A stretch of 64,000 bases of DNA from Megalonaias nervosa. Lineage: Eukaryota > Mollusca > Bivalvia > Unionida > Unionidae. The position numbers were made by a program, and so were the translations under genes. Of this stretch, positions 1 to 10,463 are shown in pieces. How positions within the stretch are numbered: position 1 is the first letter of the stretch; each line of letters starts with the position of its first letter. The notes below the pieces were generated by a model. The model was not told the DNA's origin. It ran no database searches and saw only the letters and a program-made list of their open reading frames with translations. The stretch is taken from NCBI GenBank assembly GCA_016617855.1, contig JAECUM010001143.1:1-64000 (forward strand), read 5' to 3'.

Positions 1-340
1 CTGAGTGACCCGGCGAGTAAACGAAACGCACTATAAAATAAAAACAAAGAGTCAACGATGGGATAACAAAAATGAGCTAACCCAAACGATTTATTATCCG
101 TTTTCAACCGTATGGAAATAATCTCGGTTAGAGGCTTCAGTTTAACGTTATTGACATTGTTTTTTCAGCCTTCGTAGGAACCTTATGTTTTAGACAAATG
201 ACGATTCAGACAAGTGGTCTGTTCACCCTGCCTGCTGCTCATCTTGTCCTGCTGCTATCATAATAGCGCTTCTGTCGCCGCATGTTGCACTGCAAGTTGT
301 CTCTGGCGAAACGATGTGAAATTTCTAATCTTCTTTCCAA

Positions 341-1300
341 TTATTGAATCCATTCATGCGAATTACTGTAACGTTGATCAGGTGGTTTTACAAACACAAC
401 GTCTAACGGTAAGTCTGCCTCCCTTCCCATCATCATGAAATTGGGAGCAAAACATGAGGTTTCATGCACTGTAGAGCGGTATGCCATCGCTAGGTATGGG
501 AGTTGCTCGTCCCAGTCTCTTTGTCGTTCTTCGACGAAAGCAGATAACATGTCCTGTAGCGTTTGGTTCGTCCTTTCCACCATGCTGTAACCTTGCGCAT
601 GGTACGGACTGGTCCTAGTTTTCTCGATTCCAAGGAGTCGACACATTTCACGAAAGAGCTCACTCTCGAATTGTCGCCTTGATCCATGTGAATCTGTCGT
701 GGTACACCAAAACGCGTGATGACTTCCTCTACTATCATTTTTGGGACAACTGTAGCTTCCTAACAAGGCATCGAGAATATCTCAGTCCATTTTGTAAAGT
801 AGTCGGCAATCACGAGAATATAAACGTTTCCATTTTCGGTTTTCGGAAGTGGCCCTAAGATGTCAGACACAATCAGCTGCATTGGAGCTCGCCTTTTCTG
901 TCCTGGTGACTTTCGCTTCGCACAGGCCTCACATCTCTGGCACCACAATCGCACATCTTTCTAAAGTCCGACCCAATAATACTCCTTTCTGATCTTCTCT
1001 AGAGTTTTTCTGATTCCAAGGTGTCCTCCACTTCCCGAATCGTGCTCCATGCGTAGAATATCATTTCTCTTTTCTCATGGAACACTAGCTTGACTGCGAA
1101 TTTCTCCACCATCGTGCGACTCCCATCTGCGACAGAGTATGGCGTTCTTGATCTCTAGCTGGTCCCACTGACTTCAGAGGCTTTTCACCAGCACGCCATA
1201 TCTGGCAACTTCTTCCCACGGTGGTCGTTTCTTGCTTTCCACCCAGCTCATCACAATTGCGACATCCTGGTCGGATTTCCGAGCCTCGGTGAATTCATCG
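341..1300 (-). pseudogene. Ty3/Gypsy integrase (broken)
   Basis: The 5' part (about 1300-1100, minus) resembles the linker between RNase H and integrase, with the words SWVESKKRPPWEE and SQWDQLEIKN. A zinc-binding HHCC region follows: SGSGGHLGIRKTLEKI, then CQRCEAC at about 935. The catalytic core begins at VSDILGPLPKT and continues in another frame through TSPYHAQGYSMVERTNQTL to the usual end of the core, PNFMMMGREADLP. A stop near 960 and a frame change near 760 separate the two core halves, so no functional integrase can be made. Normal role: insertion of retrotransposon cDNA into the genome. Confidence 0.85.
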
Positions 1301-1641
1301 CTACCACAAGACGTCTGTATCACAGCTACTGGCATATCAGTCGCAACACTTCAATCCTTGTCTGTCAGTTCTTCAGAGAGTAATTCTTTTGATGCCTTAG
1401 CCAATTCTTCCAAATGAATCGGTACTCGAGGCTGCAACTCTTTATTCTGAAGACAACGAACGGTCGCACTCCTATCTAAGTCGATAACTTCTCCGACTTC
1501 TTCTAAGACAGCAATGTTTGTCCCAGCATAGAGCGTCTGGTTATCTGCAGTTTCATTTAGTATCCGCACGGGCAAATTCCCTTCCCCGGATCTGACTAAC
1601 GTTCTTGAGACTAAGATGTCGTGGCGCTCTCCAAACTTCTG

Positions 1642-2110
1642 TTACTGCTCTATCACTCCAATTTCCGGCATTGCTGAAGACGACAGCTTGTCAAGTTTTC
1701 CTGGAACGATCATTTCTTGCATCACTGGAACGTTCACTGTCTCAGCGACAATTATTCTGGCGCATCCTACTTGTCCTTTAAACGTACAACGTAAATTCTC
1801 CTTGCTGATGGAAAGGCGACTCTTATTAACATTGAGTAGACACGAATTAAATTTGAGAAAATCTAATCCAAATATTCCCTCTGCTGGGATGTCAGCAACC
1901 AGCATTTTATGTCATCGACGAACACCATGTAGGCTTATTTCGAAAAGTTCCTTCCCGTCGTCCGACATAGGTCTACCGTCTGCGAGACTGACTTTCCCTC
2001 TCACAGGAATAAGATTTGGTCTTTTCTCCGATTTGATCCTCCTTTAGACTTTTCTAGATAGGATAGTTACGGTAGCACCCGTATCAATCAGGAGATCGAC
2101 ACCAGTCCCT
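1642..2110 (-). pseudogene. Ty3/Gypsy aspartic protease (broken)
   Basis: The active-site block DLLIDTGATVTILS is encoded on the minus strand, with DTGAT at 2085-2071, followed after a stop and a frame change by GIFGLDFLKFN (within 1905-1642). The latter matches the typical gypsy-protease C-terminal motif (G-L/M-D-F-L). A retroviral-type protease needs both blocks in one chain; here they lie in different frames. In a live element it would mature the Gag-Pol polyprotein. The next open stretch (1575-1351) has the composition of the acidic spacer before reverse transcriptase. Confidence 0.75.
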
Positions 2111-2166
2111 TCAATGGTGCCTGCTACATACAACCCGACGTCAGTATCCAACGATCGGTTTCCAAG

Positions 2167-2646
2167 TCAATAAGTAACTTTATTCCTCTTGCGTCTCTGC
2201 CTCTCGTTCCTGTCGTATCTCATGCGACCCGTCGACTGCTGGGTCGGTTGCGAACCATTGTTACATGACTTCTTAGCAGGACAGTCTTTCTTGAAATGTC
2301 CCAGTTGGCCGCACCCGTAACAAGCAAGTTCGTCACAATTTCTTTTTCTGTGTCGCTCTGGGACATTCCTCGATTGCTTGGTACTCCTTACTTCAGTCGT
2401 AAGTTCAGCGACCAATCTCGTCAGCTCCATCATTTGCTCTCTCAGTTCTCTGATCGCTGGCCCTTGTTCCTCTTCCTGCGCCAGCATGCCACAGACATGC
2501 ATTTTCCCTCCCTGTCGTTGTAGCTCAGCTCTAGCGAACGCCTCTAACTCGACAGCTATCTGTACCGCATCGTTAATCGTAGCGGGTCTCGCCTGTTGTA
2601 CCTTTAAGCGCATGTCAGAATCGTCCAGGGCATCAATGAATTGTTC
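2167..2646 (-). pseudogene. Ty3/Gypsy gag, C-terminal part with CCHC zinc knuckle
   Basis: The open stretch 2613-2167 (minus) begins MRLKVQQARPATINDAVQIA, like the C-terminal end of gypsy capsid. It continues through a coiled-coil-like segment (REQMMELTRLVAELTTEV) to the zinc knuckle CYGCGQLGHFKKDC (C-X2-C-X4-H-X4-C) and a basic tail. In-frame codons for EQFIDALDDSD precede the first Met, so this Met is internal; a stop lies just upstream of them near 2646. The rest of gag is absent. Normal role: packaging of element RNA. Confidence 0.82.
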
Positions 2647-2660
2647 TTAGTGAGTGTATC

Positions 2661-3179
2661 GACCAAAAGAAAACTTGCCTCAGGGAGTTGTTGCCCCTTG
2701 CTTTACACATAAACAATAACAAATGCGGGAGACTGCACTTAACTAACTGGCTGGTTCCCACGGTGGGTCAGCTGGTCAGCCAATGAATGTGCTTGGCATG
2801 GGAAATAGTGTTCCTATTGCCATGTAAACAATACCAGGGACCGCCGCATTGTTAGCTCGCTGTACAAGGATTATATCGGATTTGATTTCACTTACAGTTG
2901 GAGGATTTGGTTTCCCATAGCAGCAGGGAGGGCAGACTGCCAGAATAACTGTATCGAGTTCCATAAACAAACAGTCTGTATAAATGTATATACCGAGTAG
3001 CGCAGCAAAATAGCGGACAACTTAGCGTAGAAGCAGTGATTTTACCAAGTAAATATCAAAACGATGCCGTAGACTCTGCCCTCCCTGTTACTACTGTCAT
3101 TCCACTTACCCCAGACATGCCATTTTAAATATTTTAATTCACTTAAATTGATCACATCATAACCAAATTTGAGCCAAGA
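2661..3179. other. No recognised gene
   Basis: A 64-codon minus-strand ORF (2970-2776) starts at a Met and contains a GTAAGT-like donor after the word KPNPPT, so a first exon is conceivable. It matches no family I know and no partner exon is visible. Otherwise I see nothing. Confidence 0.3.
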
Positions 3180-3660
3180 AGAAATATTAAATGCTATGTA
3201 CAATGAGTTAGTACACAAATTAATTTCATTTGTGAAATAGAAATATTAATTGAAACTGTACAAACGTACTGGCTCCTTGTTGCAGATAATAAGTCCTTTT
3301 CGCAAAAAGGACTCATTATTAACACTTTATATTGAAAAGAAATATTAAATGTTATGTAAAATGAGTTAATACATAAAATAATTTAATTCGTGAAATAGAA
3401 ATATTGATTGAAACCATTAGTATAAATGCACTGGGTCCTTTCGCAGACGGCAAGTCCTTTTCGCGAGAAGGACACGTTTAGCTAAAAGGACCGATTTTTA
3501 ACACTAAATTTATGTTATAAAAGATATATTAAATGCTATGTGAAATGAGTTACTAGATAAAATAAATAGAAATATTAATTGAAAATGTTAGTCAAATCAT
3601 TCTCGGTCCTTTTCGCAGACGGTATATCCTTTTCACGAAAAGGAGTCCTTGTCGCACGTT
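3180..3660. repeat. Three-unit tandem repeat (158-184 bp) with CG-bearing palindromes
   Basis: Three diverged copies share the anchor ATTAAATGYTATGT at 3186, 3344 and 3528. Each contains a block GAAATAGAAATATTRATTGA and then a short inverted repeat of the type GTCCTTTTCGC...GAAAAGGAC; the second copy is a nearly perfect palindrome at about 3451-3471. The spacing is uneven (158 then 184 bp), so the array is old. No coding potential is seen. Confidence 0.7.
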
Positions 3661-4659
3661 ATACCCACCTTTGCTGCTGTGAAAGGGACCGACCATTTAG
3701 TTATATAAGAGTGGGGTGAATTCTTGAAAAATATATTTCTGGCTTTCAGATAGATTCCACAAATGATGATACGATATATATAAAATCTACTACATATATT
3801 ACATAGTTTAAAAAAAATACCCCGAGTGTAAAGACGAAAATACATATCCCTACTGAATAAAATCTATTTGTCCTCGTCCCGTGAGCTTTTAAAGGTCGGT
3901 CCTGTGTGGATATATGACATGCGTTGATGTACGAGTGAAAATGAGCAAACTGTTTTTGTAAAGGAAGACAAACATTTTATTAAGACTATCAACTTAGGTA
4001 TATTTTTTACGCAACACTACTATTAAGTAGATTTTTTTGCTCTTGGATCAAGAAGTGTTGTATAAAGTACAATGTTATGTATTTTCGCTGGTGTTACCTA
4101 TTTTCATTAACAACGTAAACTGTCGGGGGTTTTTTTTCACAAGGAAAAATGTAGCTTCTTTGATGAGAATTACACATTAGTTTATTGTTATTATAAGCCT
4201 GGAAGATATAAATGTTTTAATACATCGCAGGTATTTATTCGTACCGTGACAACACATAAACCGAATAAAAACCCATACAGTACTGATGCATTGAGGGTTA
4301 CTCGAGTCATGTCATTGTGGTCATGTTCGCACATTTTAGTTGTTATTCTAAAATTTAATACTAACATAGCATATCCAAAGTCAATTCAGTCAGGATTGTT
4401 GAATATTCTACACTTTAAATGTCTTTTTTAAAAAACTTTTAGATGAAAATTCTTGATTCCATGGACTTTTTCATTTCATGTTGGTACTAAATTGAGTCAA
4501 AGAAACTGACAGTGTAAATACGCAGCTTTCATTGTGATATCAGTGTCCAGCATTGAGTCAGTTTGTAATGGATCACACCTTTAGTTTGACCTGGTCCAAA
4601 AATGTCCACATACTTGAATATTGATTTTTGTTGTATTTCTTGTGATGTGTAAATAATGA
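3661..4659. other. AT-rich DNA without recognised features
   Basis: Only short chance ORFs are present; no domain, splice-paired ORF or structured repeat is seen. Confidence 0.5.
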
Positions 4660-4671
4660 CCTTCCAAAGGA

Positions 4672-4968
4672 GTGTTGGATTTTTAACGTAGCTTTAATAA
4701 TTTTTCAGTCATATCACTATGATGTCTGCATTGTGGCAGTTTATAATGATGTCTAGCACTGGGACATCATGCTGCAGACATGTAGCATGATGTCCCACCC
4801 AGTCACATTATCCTGACACCAGGCTGGCCAGTCCTAACACTAACCTCTTAATGCTGAGCGCCAAGCGAGGCAGCTATTAGTACAATTTTTATAAGTCTTT
4901 GGGATCGAACCCATTACTTCCTGCATCCGAGGCAGACACTCTAACCACTAGGCCACTGGAGCAGTCAC
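4672..4968 (-). mobile_element. tRNA-derived SINE, family B, full-length copy with target duplication
   Basis: On the minus strand the element starts with a tRNA-like head: box A-like GTGGCCTAGTGGTTAGAG and box B GGTTCGATCCC, followed by a body shared with the copies at 14072, 35891 and 43401. It is flanked by an exact 12-bp direct repeat CCTTCCAAAGGA at 4660-4671 and 4969-4980, the signature of LINE-machinery insertion. Its 3' end reads AAAAATCCAACACT; other copies carry (CA)n at this point. Transcribed, if at all, by RNA polymerase III from the internal A and B boxes. Confidence 0.88.
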
Positions 4969-4980
4969 CCTTCCAAAGGA

Positions 4981-6398
4981 ATATGGATGTATGATGATCC
5001 AGATAAACTGAATAATGACCTTTGAAGGGTATGTGTAAGAAGATTCTAAAAAAATGAAACCCATTACTGAGCTGAGAAGTAATGAATGCATGACATGTAC
5101 TATAGCAGATGATTGGTAATGCAGTGTTGTAATACAGAAGAATGCTGGTCTATTATTAGTCAACCAAATACTTGCTTCATTGAGACAAAAATGATCACAC
5201 ATTTACTTCAATAAACATAAACGTAACTTTTAAGTATGTTTCTGCTTCTCCAGTCGATGGCTATTTTATAAAATTGTATAGTAATTCAAAGAATTTATTT
5301 TAATTAATCCATAGTAAATCTAAAGTTTGTAATCTTTGTGGCCACTGATGATGCCATAGGAGTAATTGTACTTGAGAATAAATGACATCAGTGTTGCGCA
5401 TTGGAAATGGGATTACAGGTCTCCTCTAATTTGTGTCCTGTGTCACACAAATCTTGATACTTTTGGTCAGAAAAAATTAAAAACTATGCCTACACCTTTT
5501 CATTAATTTTATGAAAGTCAAATCATATCTGTTGGCACTAGTAATGGCTATTTCACAAAAAGTAATAAACACTGTTAGAAGGCAATGAATATAAATATTA
5601 AAAGTTTAAAACTTTTTGTTCTGGATCTGGCAACTATTTAATTTGCTCATTAGGCTCCCCTTCAAAAAGATGAGTGTTTCCAGTCAGCTGACTGTCTCTG
5701 TTTTATGTTGTTGACCCTAGCAACTTTTTTCCCCCAGGATAAAAAAAAAGATTTAAATTCCCAAAATTGAATTGTGCATCTAATTGAGGCTTTAGACCAG
5801 TATTTGTTTAGTACATTATATACCTACCTAACCTAATTTTAAAACTAATGCAAAAGAAAACATATGACCCCCAATTTCTATGTTAAGAAATTTAGTAATA
5901 TATTTCATGCAGCTTAAAAATAAGTTGCAAATGAACGTGAGAGACTACAAAGCAAATATACACAGATAACGCAAAGCCCAGTATTTGCAATTACCAAATA
6001 TGTTGCTTTTATTAAAATGAATTGCCATCTGAAAATACAAGTTGCCTTTGGCAATTTTGATATAGTAATAATAAAAGAGTGGTCTTGAGTTTGAATTGAA
6101 GTTCTTTGATTAACAAACGCTAGCCTTCATTACCTTTAATAACATCATAGCCATATATACTTCTTAAAAGTTCAGTCCAACTGCAAACAAAGTAGACCCT
6201 CTTTTGCTCTACAGTCACAAAATGTGTTGTAGGGGTAAAACGATACACCCATGCTGCAAATCAATAAGATTTATGATACATATCATACATTATCAATACA
6301 CATATTAACTTGATTGTCTTTCCATCTTTAGAAGGTCTGTCAGTGGTTGTTGGTACCCTGTTATATGATATACTTCTTGTATTTCCAGTGAGCAAATT
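4981..6398. other. No recognised gene
   Basis: AT-rich DNA with stop codons in all frames; no feature could be supported. Confidence 0.5.
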
Positions 6399-6410
6399 AC
6401 AAGCAGGCAT

Positions 6411-6662
6411 GGGGGCCCCAAGCGGCCGAGTGGTCTAAAGCGCTCTCCGTTACGGATCACTGCCATCTCACCTCTGTCTGCGTGGGTTCGAATCTCAGAT
6501 TTGGCAAATGTGGATATGTGAGAAAGCTTGCCAGTAGCTTCTCGTGGGTCGGTGGTTCTTTCCAGATATTTCCCGGTTTCTTCCTCCACCATTAATACTG
6601 GCCGCCATGTATAGCCTATCGTGTGCTGAAAAATGGTGTTAAGCCCTACAACAACAACAACA
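6411..6662 (+). mobile_element. tRNA-derived SINE, family A, full-length copy with target duplication
   Basis: The head GGCCGAGTGGTCTAAAGCGC and the box B GGGTTCGAATC resemble a type II (Leu/Ser-like) tRNA. The body contains GTGAGAAAGCTTGCCAG and CGTGGGTCGGTGGTTC and ends in GTTAAGCCCTA(CAA)n. A 12-bp target duplication ACAAGCAGGCAT flanks it at 6399-6410 and 6663-6674. Four near-complete copies (this one, 11395, 23641, and 47011 in reverse) and one head fragment (30913) occur in the window. Possibly a member of a molluscan V-SINE-like family, but I cannot confirm the name. Confidence 0.9.
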
Positions 6663-6674
6663 ACAAGCAGGCAT

Positions 6675-8330
6675 ATACTTTTCATCTATTTATATGCCAT
6701 TTCCATCCATGACAAGATAATAAAAATTGTTTCAAAAAGACTGCATGTGAGTTGTCACTGATTTGTACTGAATATTTTACTCCACACAAGGCTGCTCCAT
6801 TTGATTAGATGCAGGACTCACTTTAGCCATCAGACAGAGGCATTTGATTACATAAATATTTTTACTTATTAGTTTCATTTTTTTTCCCTCTTATTTAGTC
6901 AGTTTATCTGAATCCAATAGGAGAATATAGTTTTGTAGCACATCATCCTGCCGGGTTAAATTGTTTGAGAAATGAAATGGAAATTGCATTCTGCTTTTAA
7001 ATTGTCTGTAATTTTAATTTGGCCTTGTATTCTGCCTTTTCTTCATTTGCCAGTAGGGGATTGACTGGCATGCTGTTCTTCATTTGCCAGTAGGGGATTG
7101 ACTGGCATGCTGTCTATTTTTGTTCATCCAGCATATAGATTGGACTCATATTTAAAAATATTTCTGGGCTCCAAATCACCCACTGGTATCTCTGTTAGCA
7201 ATTTAACCTGCTCTGATAATCTGATATACTTCATAATTTTATAAATAATTGTCACCATAGCAAGTATTTTTGCTGACATAATGCTCATTCCAGGGCACAA
7301 TAGGTCCAGTCGAGTTTGGTTTAACAACCTTTTATGTCATGTGACTAGCAATTTAAAAAGCGTCAAATTTCATCAGTGCTGTAGTTTCATTTAACTTGTC
7401 AACAGACTAAAGATTTAATGAATTTTGTACTTGCAACTTCTGAGAAGGTACATCATCTTGCTATTGATTTCATGCAGGTATGGCCCAAGGTAAGGGCATT
7501 AAAGTTTGCTAGGCTGTCTGGTAGGCAAGTAGGCAACTACCCTATGTCGACATTGCAAGGTGTCAGCGAATTCCAACGTTTCAATAGGCAGTTGTTTCTA
7601 TCCTACACCCCAACATAAAAGTCCAAATATCAAAAAAGGGGTAGCAAGGGTCAGAGAAAATTCTGATGACTTTATGCCAAACAAGCTCTTGCAATAAAAT
7701 AATTACATGTACCATGGAAATGGGTGGGGGGAAATTATGAACCATGTCATTTGGTGTTAATTTATACATGGCAAGTGAGTGTTGTCAAGTCTTTTTCAAT
7801 TTAACTAGCAAAACTGAGTGCCTGTCCTTGGAACAGCTGTCTCAAATGAATTCATAATTTAAAGAATAACAAGGCAACAAGGCAGACAACTAATAAAATT
7901 CTCAGCAACTACTGAATATTAAAATAACCTGCATCAACTAAAAAGAATGCACTGCAGACAATGTTGTTACAGGTAAGCATAACTGCCAAAGCAAATTAAA
8001 GTATGTCTTTTTTTTAATCACTACTCATGCTTCAAGTATTTGCTGATGTTAGGGTATTTTTGTCCATTTGAAATTTTGTGGCCTATCACCCCACCCCACC
8101 CCACCCCCAATATCTGGCAGATACGGAAACGCAATGTCATTTGCCTTTGAGGTTCTTTAAGTTTAGCAGTGTTATGTATTATAAATGCAGTAGACACAAT
8201 CATGAAAATAAGAACATATGTAATTGTTTGTACAGAAAACCCTGTACAGGCCAGCTTGCCCAAGTCCCTGGGTGACCTCTCCAGACAGGTTTGGTTGTAC
8301 ATGTTTGTGTGTTGAGAAATGTAACATTTT
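6675..8330. other. Upstream flank of TOE1; one 37-bp tandem duplication
   Basis: No coding exon is recognised. A perfect 37-bp tandem duplication, anchored by CTTCATTTGCCAGTAGGGGA, occupies 7041-7114. An untranslated first exon and the promoter of TOE1 may lie here, but nothing in the sequence marks them. Confidence 0.5.
7041..7114. repeat. Perfect 37-bp tandem duplication
   Basis: The segment starting CTTCATTTGCCAGTAGG is present twice in direct succession (7041 and 7078) without mismatches in the portion checked, which implies a recent event. Confidence 0.85.
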
Positions 8331-8348
8331 ATTCTTGCAGATTCTTGG

Positions 8349-8489
8349 ATGTTTTGCTCCCATCAAAGACCCGAGATGACTAACTTTAACAGGATTCCAA
8401 TTGTAGATGTTCATGTTGACAATTTCAGGGAGAGTTGGCCCTCATTGATTCTGGCCATCAGGTCAGCAGGATTTATTGCTCTTGACCTG
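8349..8489 (+). CDS. TOE1: TOE1 coding exon 1
   Basis: Encodes residues 1-47: a short leader, then [19 protein letters not shown] and [12 protein letters not shown], matching the start of the TOE1 nuclease fold; it ends on the codon after the first catalytic aspartate (D46). The donor GTAAGG follows at 8490. ATG at 8349 and ATG at 8376 are in frame; the longer form was chosen, but the conserved part begins after the second. A CAG at 8338-8340 just upstream could be the acceptor of an exon that begins in the 5' UTR, which would imply an upstream non-coding exon. Confidence 0.9.
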
Positions 8490-10391
8490 GTAAGGTAAAA
8501 TAATTATCCAGGCACATACTGTGAATTCATTTATTTTCATTGCTATCAATTTTTGAGGCTGTAGACATCTTCATTGATACTTGAATTTGTGGATCGGGAA
8601 AAATGGGTCTTATTGAATCCGTTTAATTGTTTTTGTTGCGTCTTTATATTCAAGGTCTGTAACAACCACAAAATCTATAAATCCATTCCCCACAAATAGT
8701 AGCAACTTAATGCTGTCCCACTTATAATGTATGTATAGCTGTAAATTCTATTAAAATGGTCAAATTTTGTTTTGTCATTGCTACTTGATCTATATAATTT
8801 TATTTCAGTTCTTGGCTCATGGGAATAAAATATAATGAGATTTCACATGATTAAATACCCTGTTTTGTGTGATTTGATTACTATTAGGACAGAGTCTTGA
8901 AGGAACATCCCTCAAAGTTAGGTTTCCTCACTTACAATGTGGGTCACTTTTAATGCACAGTGTAAGAAAGAGGGAACACTATTGCAGTATAGCTGATCTA
9001 GTGAAGTTCTCAAATCAGCAATCTGTACGTATATTGTTTCAATTTGAAATATTTTAGCATTTTTATTTGTAGTCTGGTTGTACAGCTTGCAACAGAGATT
9101 TGTAATCACTAGCATTGCTTGACAATTTCATGTGGAACTTATTAAAGGTCCACAAGATGACAGGTCCTTTAACACATTAACTCCTGGCGCCGATTTTACG
9201 CGGCAGGAGGTAGCAGCTTACTTCCGAGCTCTGTAGCATCAAGGTCATGTATGATACACTAAAGTGGGTGGTACTATAGAAAGGTAGACAGATGTAGCTT
9301 TACAATGATACCAAATAAGCTGGATGTTTTAGTTGCACTACAATATACAGAGGGAAAAATGTAATATTTTGGACCAGAGTTTTTTCCACCCAAAATTCGC
9401 CCGAGGTCGGAATCCGATTTTGTGTCCGGATTTTAATTACTTTTTGGCCTCAGATCTAAGACAGACCGGTCTGAACTGCACACAGACAGGCGAACCTTTG
9501 CAAAAAGTAGGATAAGATGGGCATTTGGAATAAAGAGTGGTCTCGATACGAAAAAAGAACTCCAACTTTTACCCTTCTGCTCATGCATTGGTGAAATAGC
9601 CAATGAAAAATGATGTTTCTAACACAACTAGGCATTAGGTTAACTGAAAATCTCTTGGAGGTCGATGTATTAGGATGTATTCAGAAATAGCCCCCAAAAT
9701 GTGTTTCCTACTCACATTTCAGGCGAAAACGACAAAAACCTCCAGGGGTTAATGTGTTAAAACGCAGCCTTTACTGTACATTATCTTTACATTTCAACTG
9801 ACATATTTGCATTGAAAGTTGCTGTTGAATGAAATCAGACATTATTTTTACATATATATTTAGCAAAGGAAGTGCTTGCCATTTGTATTTTAAGTGGTTA
9901 TTATTACCTACTACTTGTCTCATGGTTATTATTACCTGGTACCTGTCCAGTGGTCACAATTACTTAGTACCTGTCTAATGTTTATTATTACCTGGTACCT
10001 GTCTTATCATTATTGTTACCTAGTACCTCTCTAATGGTTATTAATACCACTTGAAGATATGCATACCTGCCATATTCCGACACAGTGTTGGGGTATTTTG
10101 GGAACTTTTGTGTATTTGAGGTCACTGGTGGGGGGGAGGGGCAACACAAGTGAACTAAAAAGCAATGTCTAATTGAAAATAAGTTGTCTTTCATATAAGT
10201 TTATAGAAAATTACTGGAAATTCAAATTTGATAGAAAAGAAAATAATTTTTCCTTTGAAGCATTTAACATATTTACAAAACAAAAATAGTTTGTAGACAT
10301 GGCATTGTCTTATATCATCACCACACACATCACATGTATCCACACTCACATAAACACAACCATACAGAAATGAAATAAACTGTATGTATGT

Positions 10392-10463
<72 letters not shown>

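Larger units (their letters stand above)
200..2660 (-). mobile_element. Degenerate, internally deleted Ty3/Gypsy LTR retrotransposon
   Basis: Read on the minus strand, the order is the nucleocapsid end of gag (about 2650-2167), an aspartic protease (about 2110-1642), a protease-RT spacer (to 1351), then an RNase H-integrase linker and integrase (about 1300-341). This is the Ty3/Gypsy order, but no reverse transcriptase or RNase H lies between 1351 and about 1290, where roughly 1.5-2 kb of pol would be expected. Stop codons and frame changes break every segment. I could not define LTRs; the element is truncated in gag and fades out below position 200. It is an inactive fossil. Confidence 0.88.

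Noticed and set aside
6411..6480. Genuine tRNA-Leu/Ser gene
   Set aside because: The tRNA-like head continues into a fixed SINE body and (CAA)n tail and is flanked by a target duplication; no copy folds into a complete tRNA by eye.
10191..10457. Cys/Val repeat ORF on the minus strand
   Set aside because: It is a translation of the (AC)n microsatellite.
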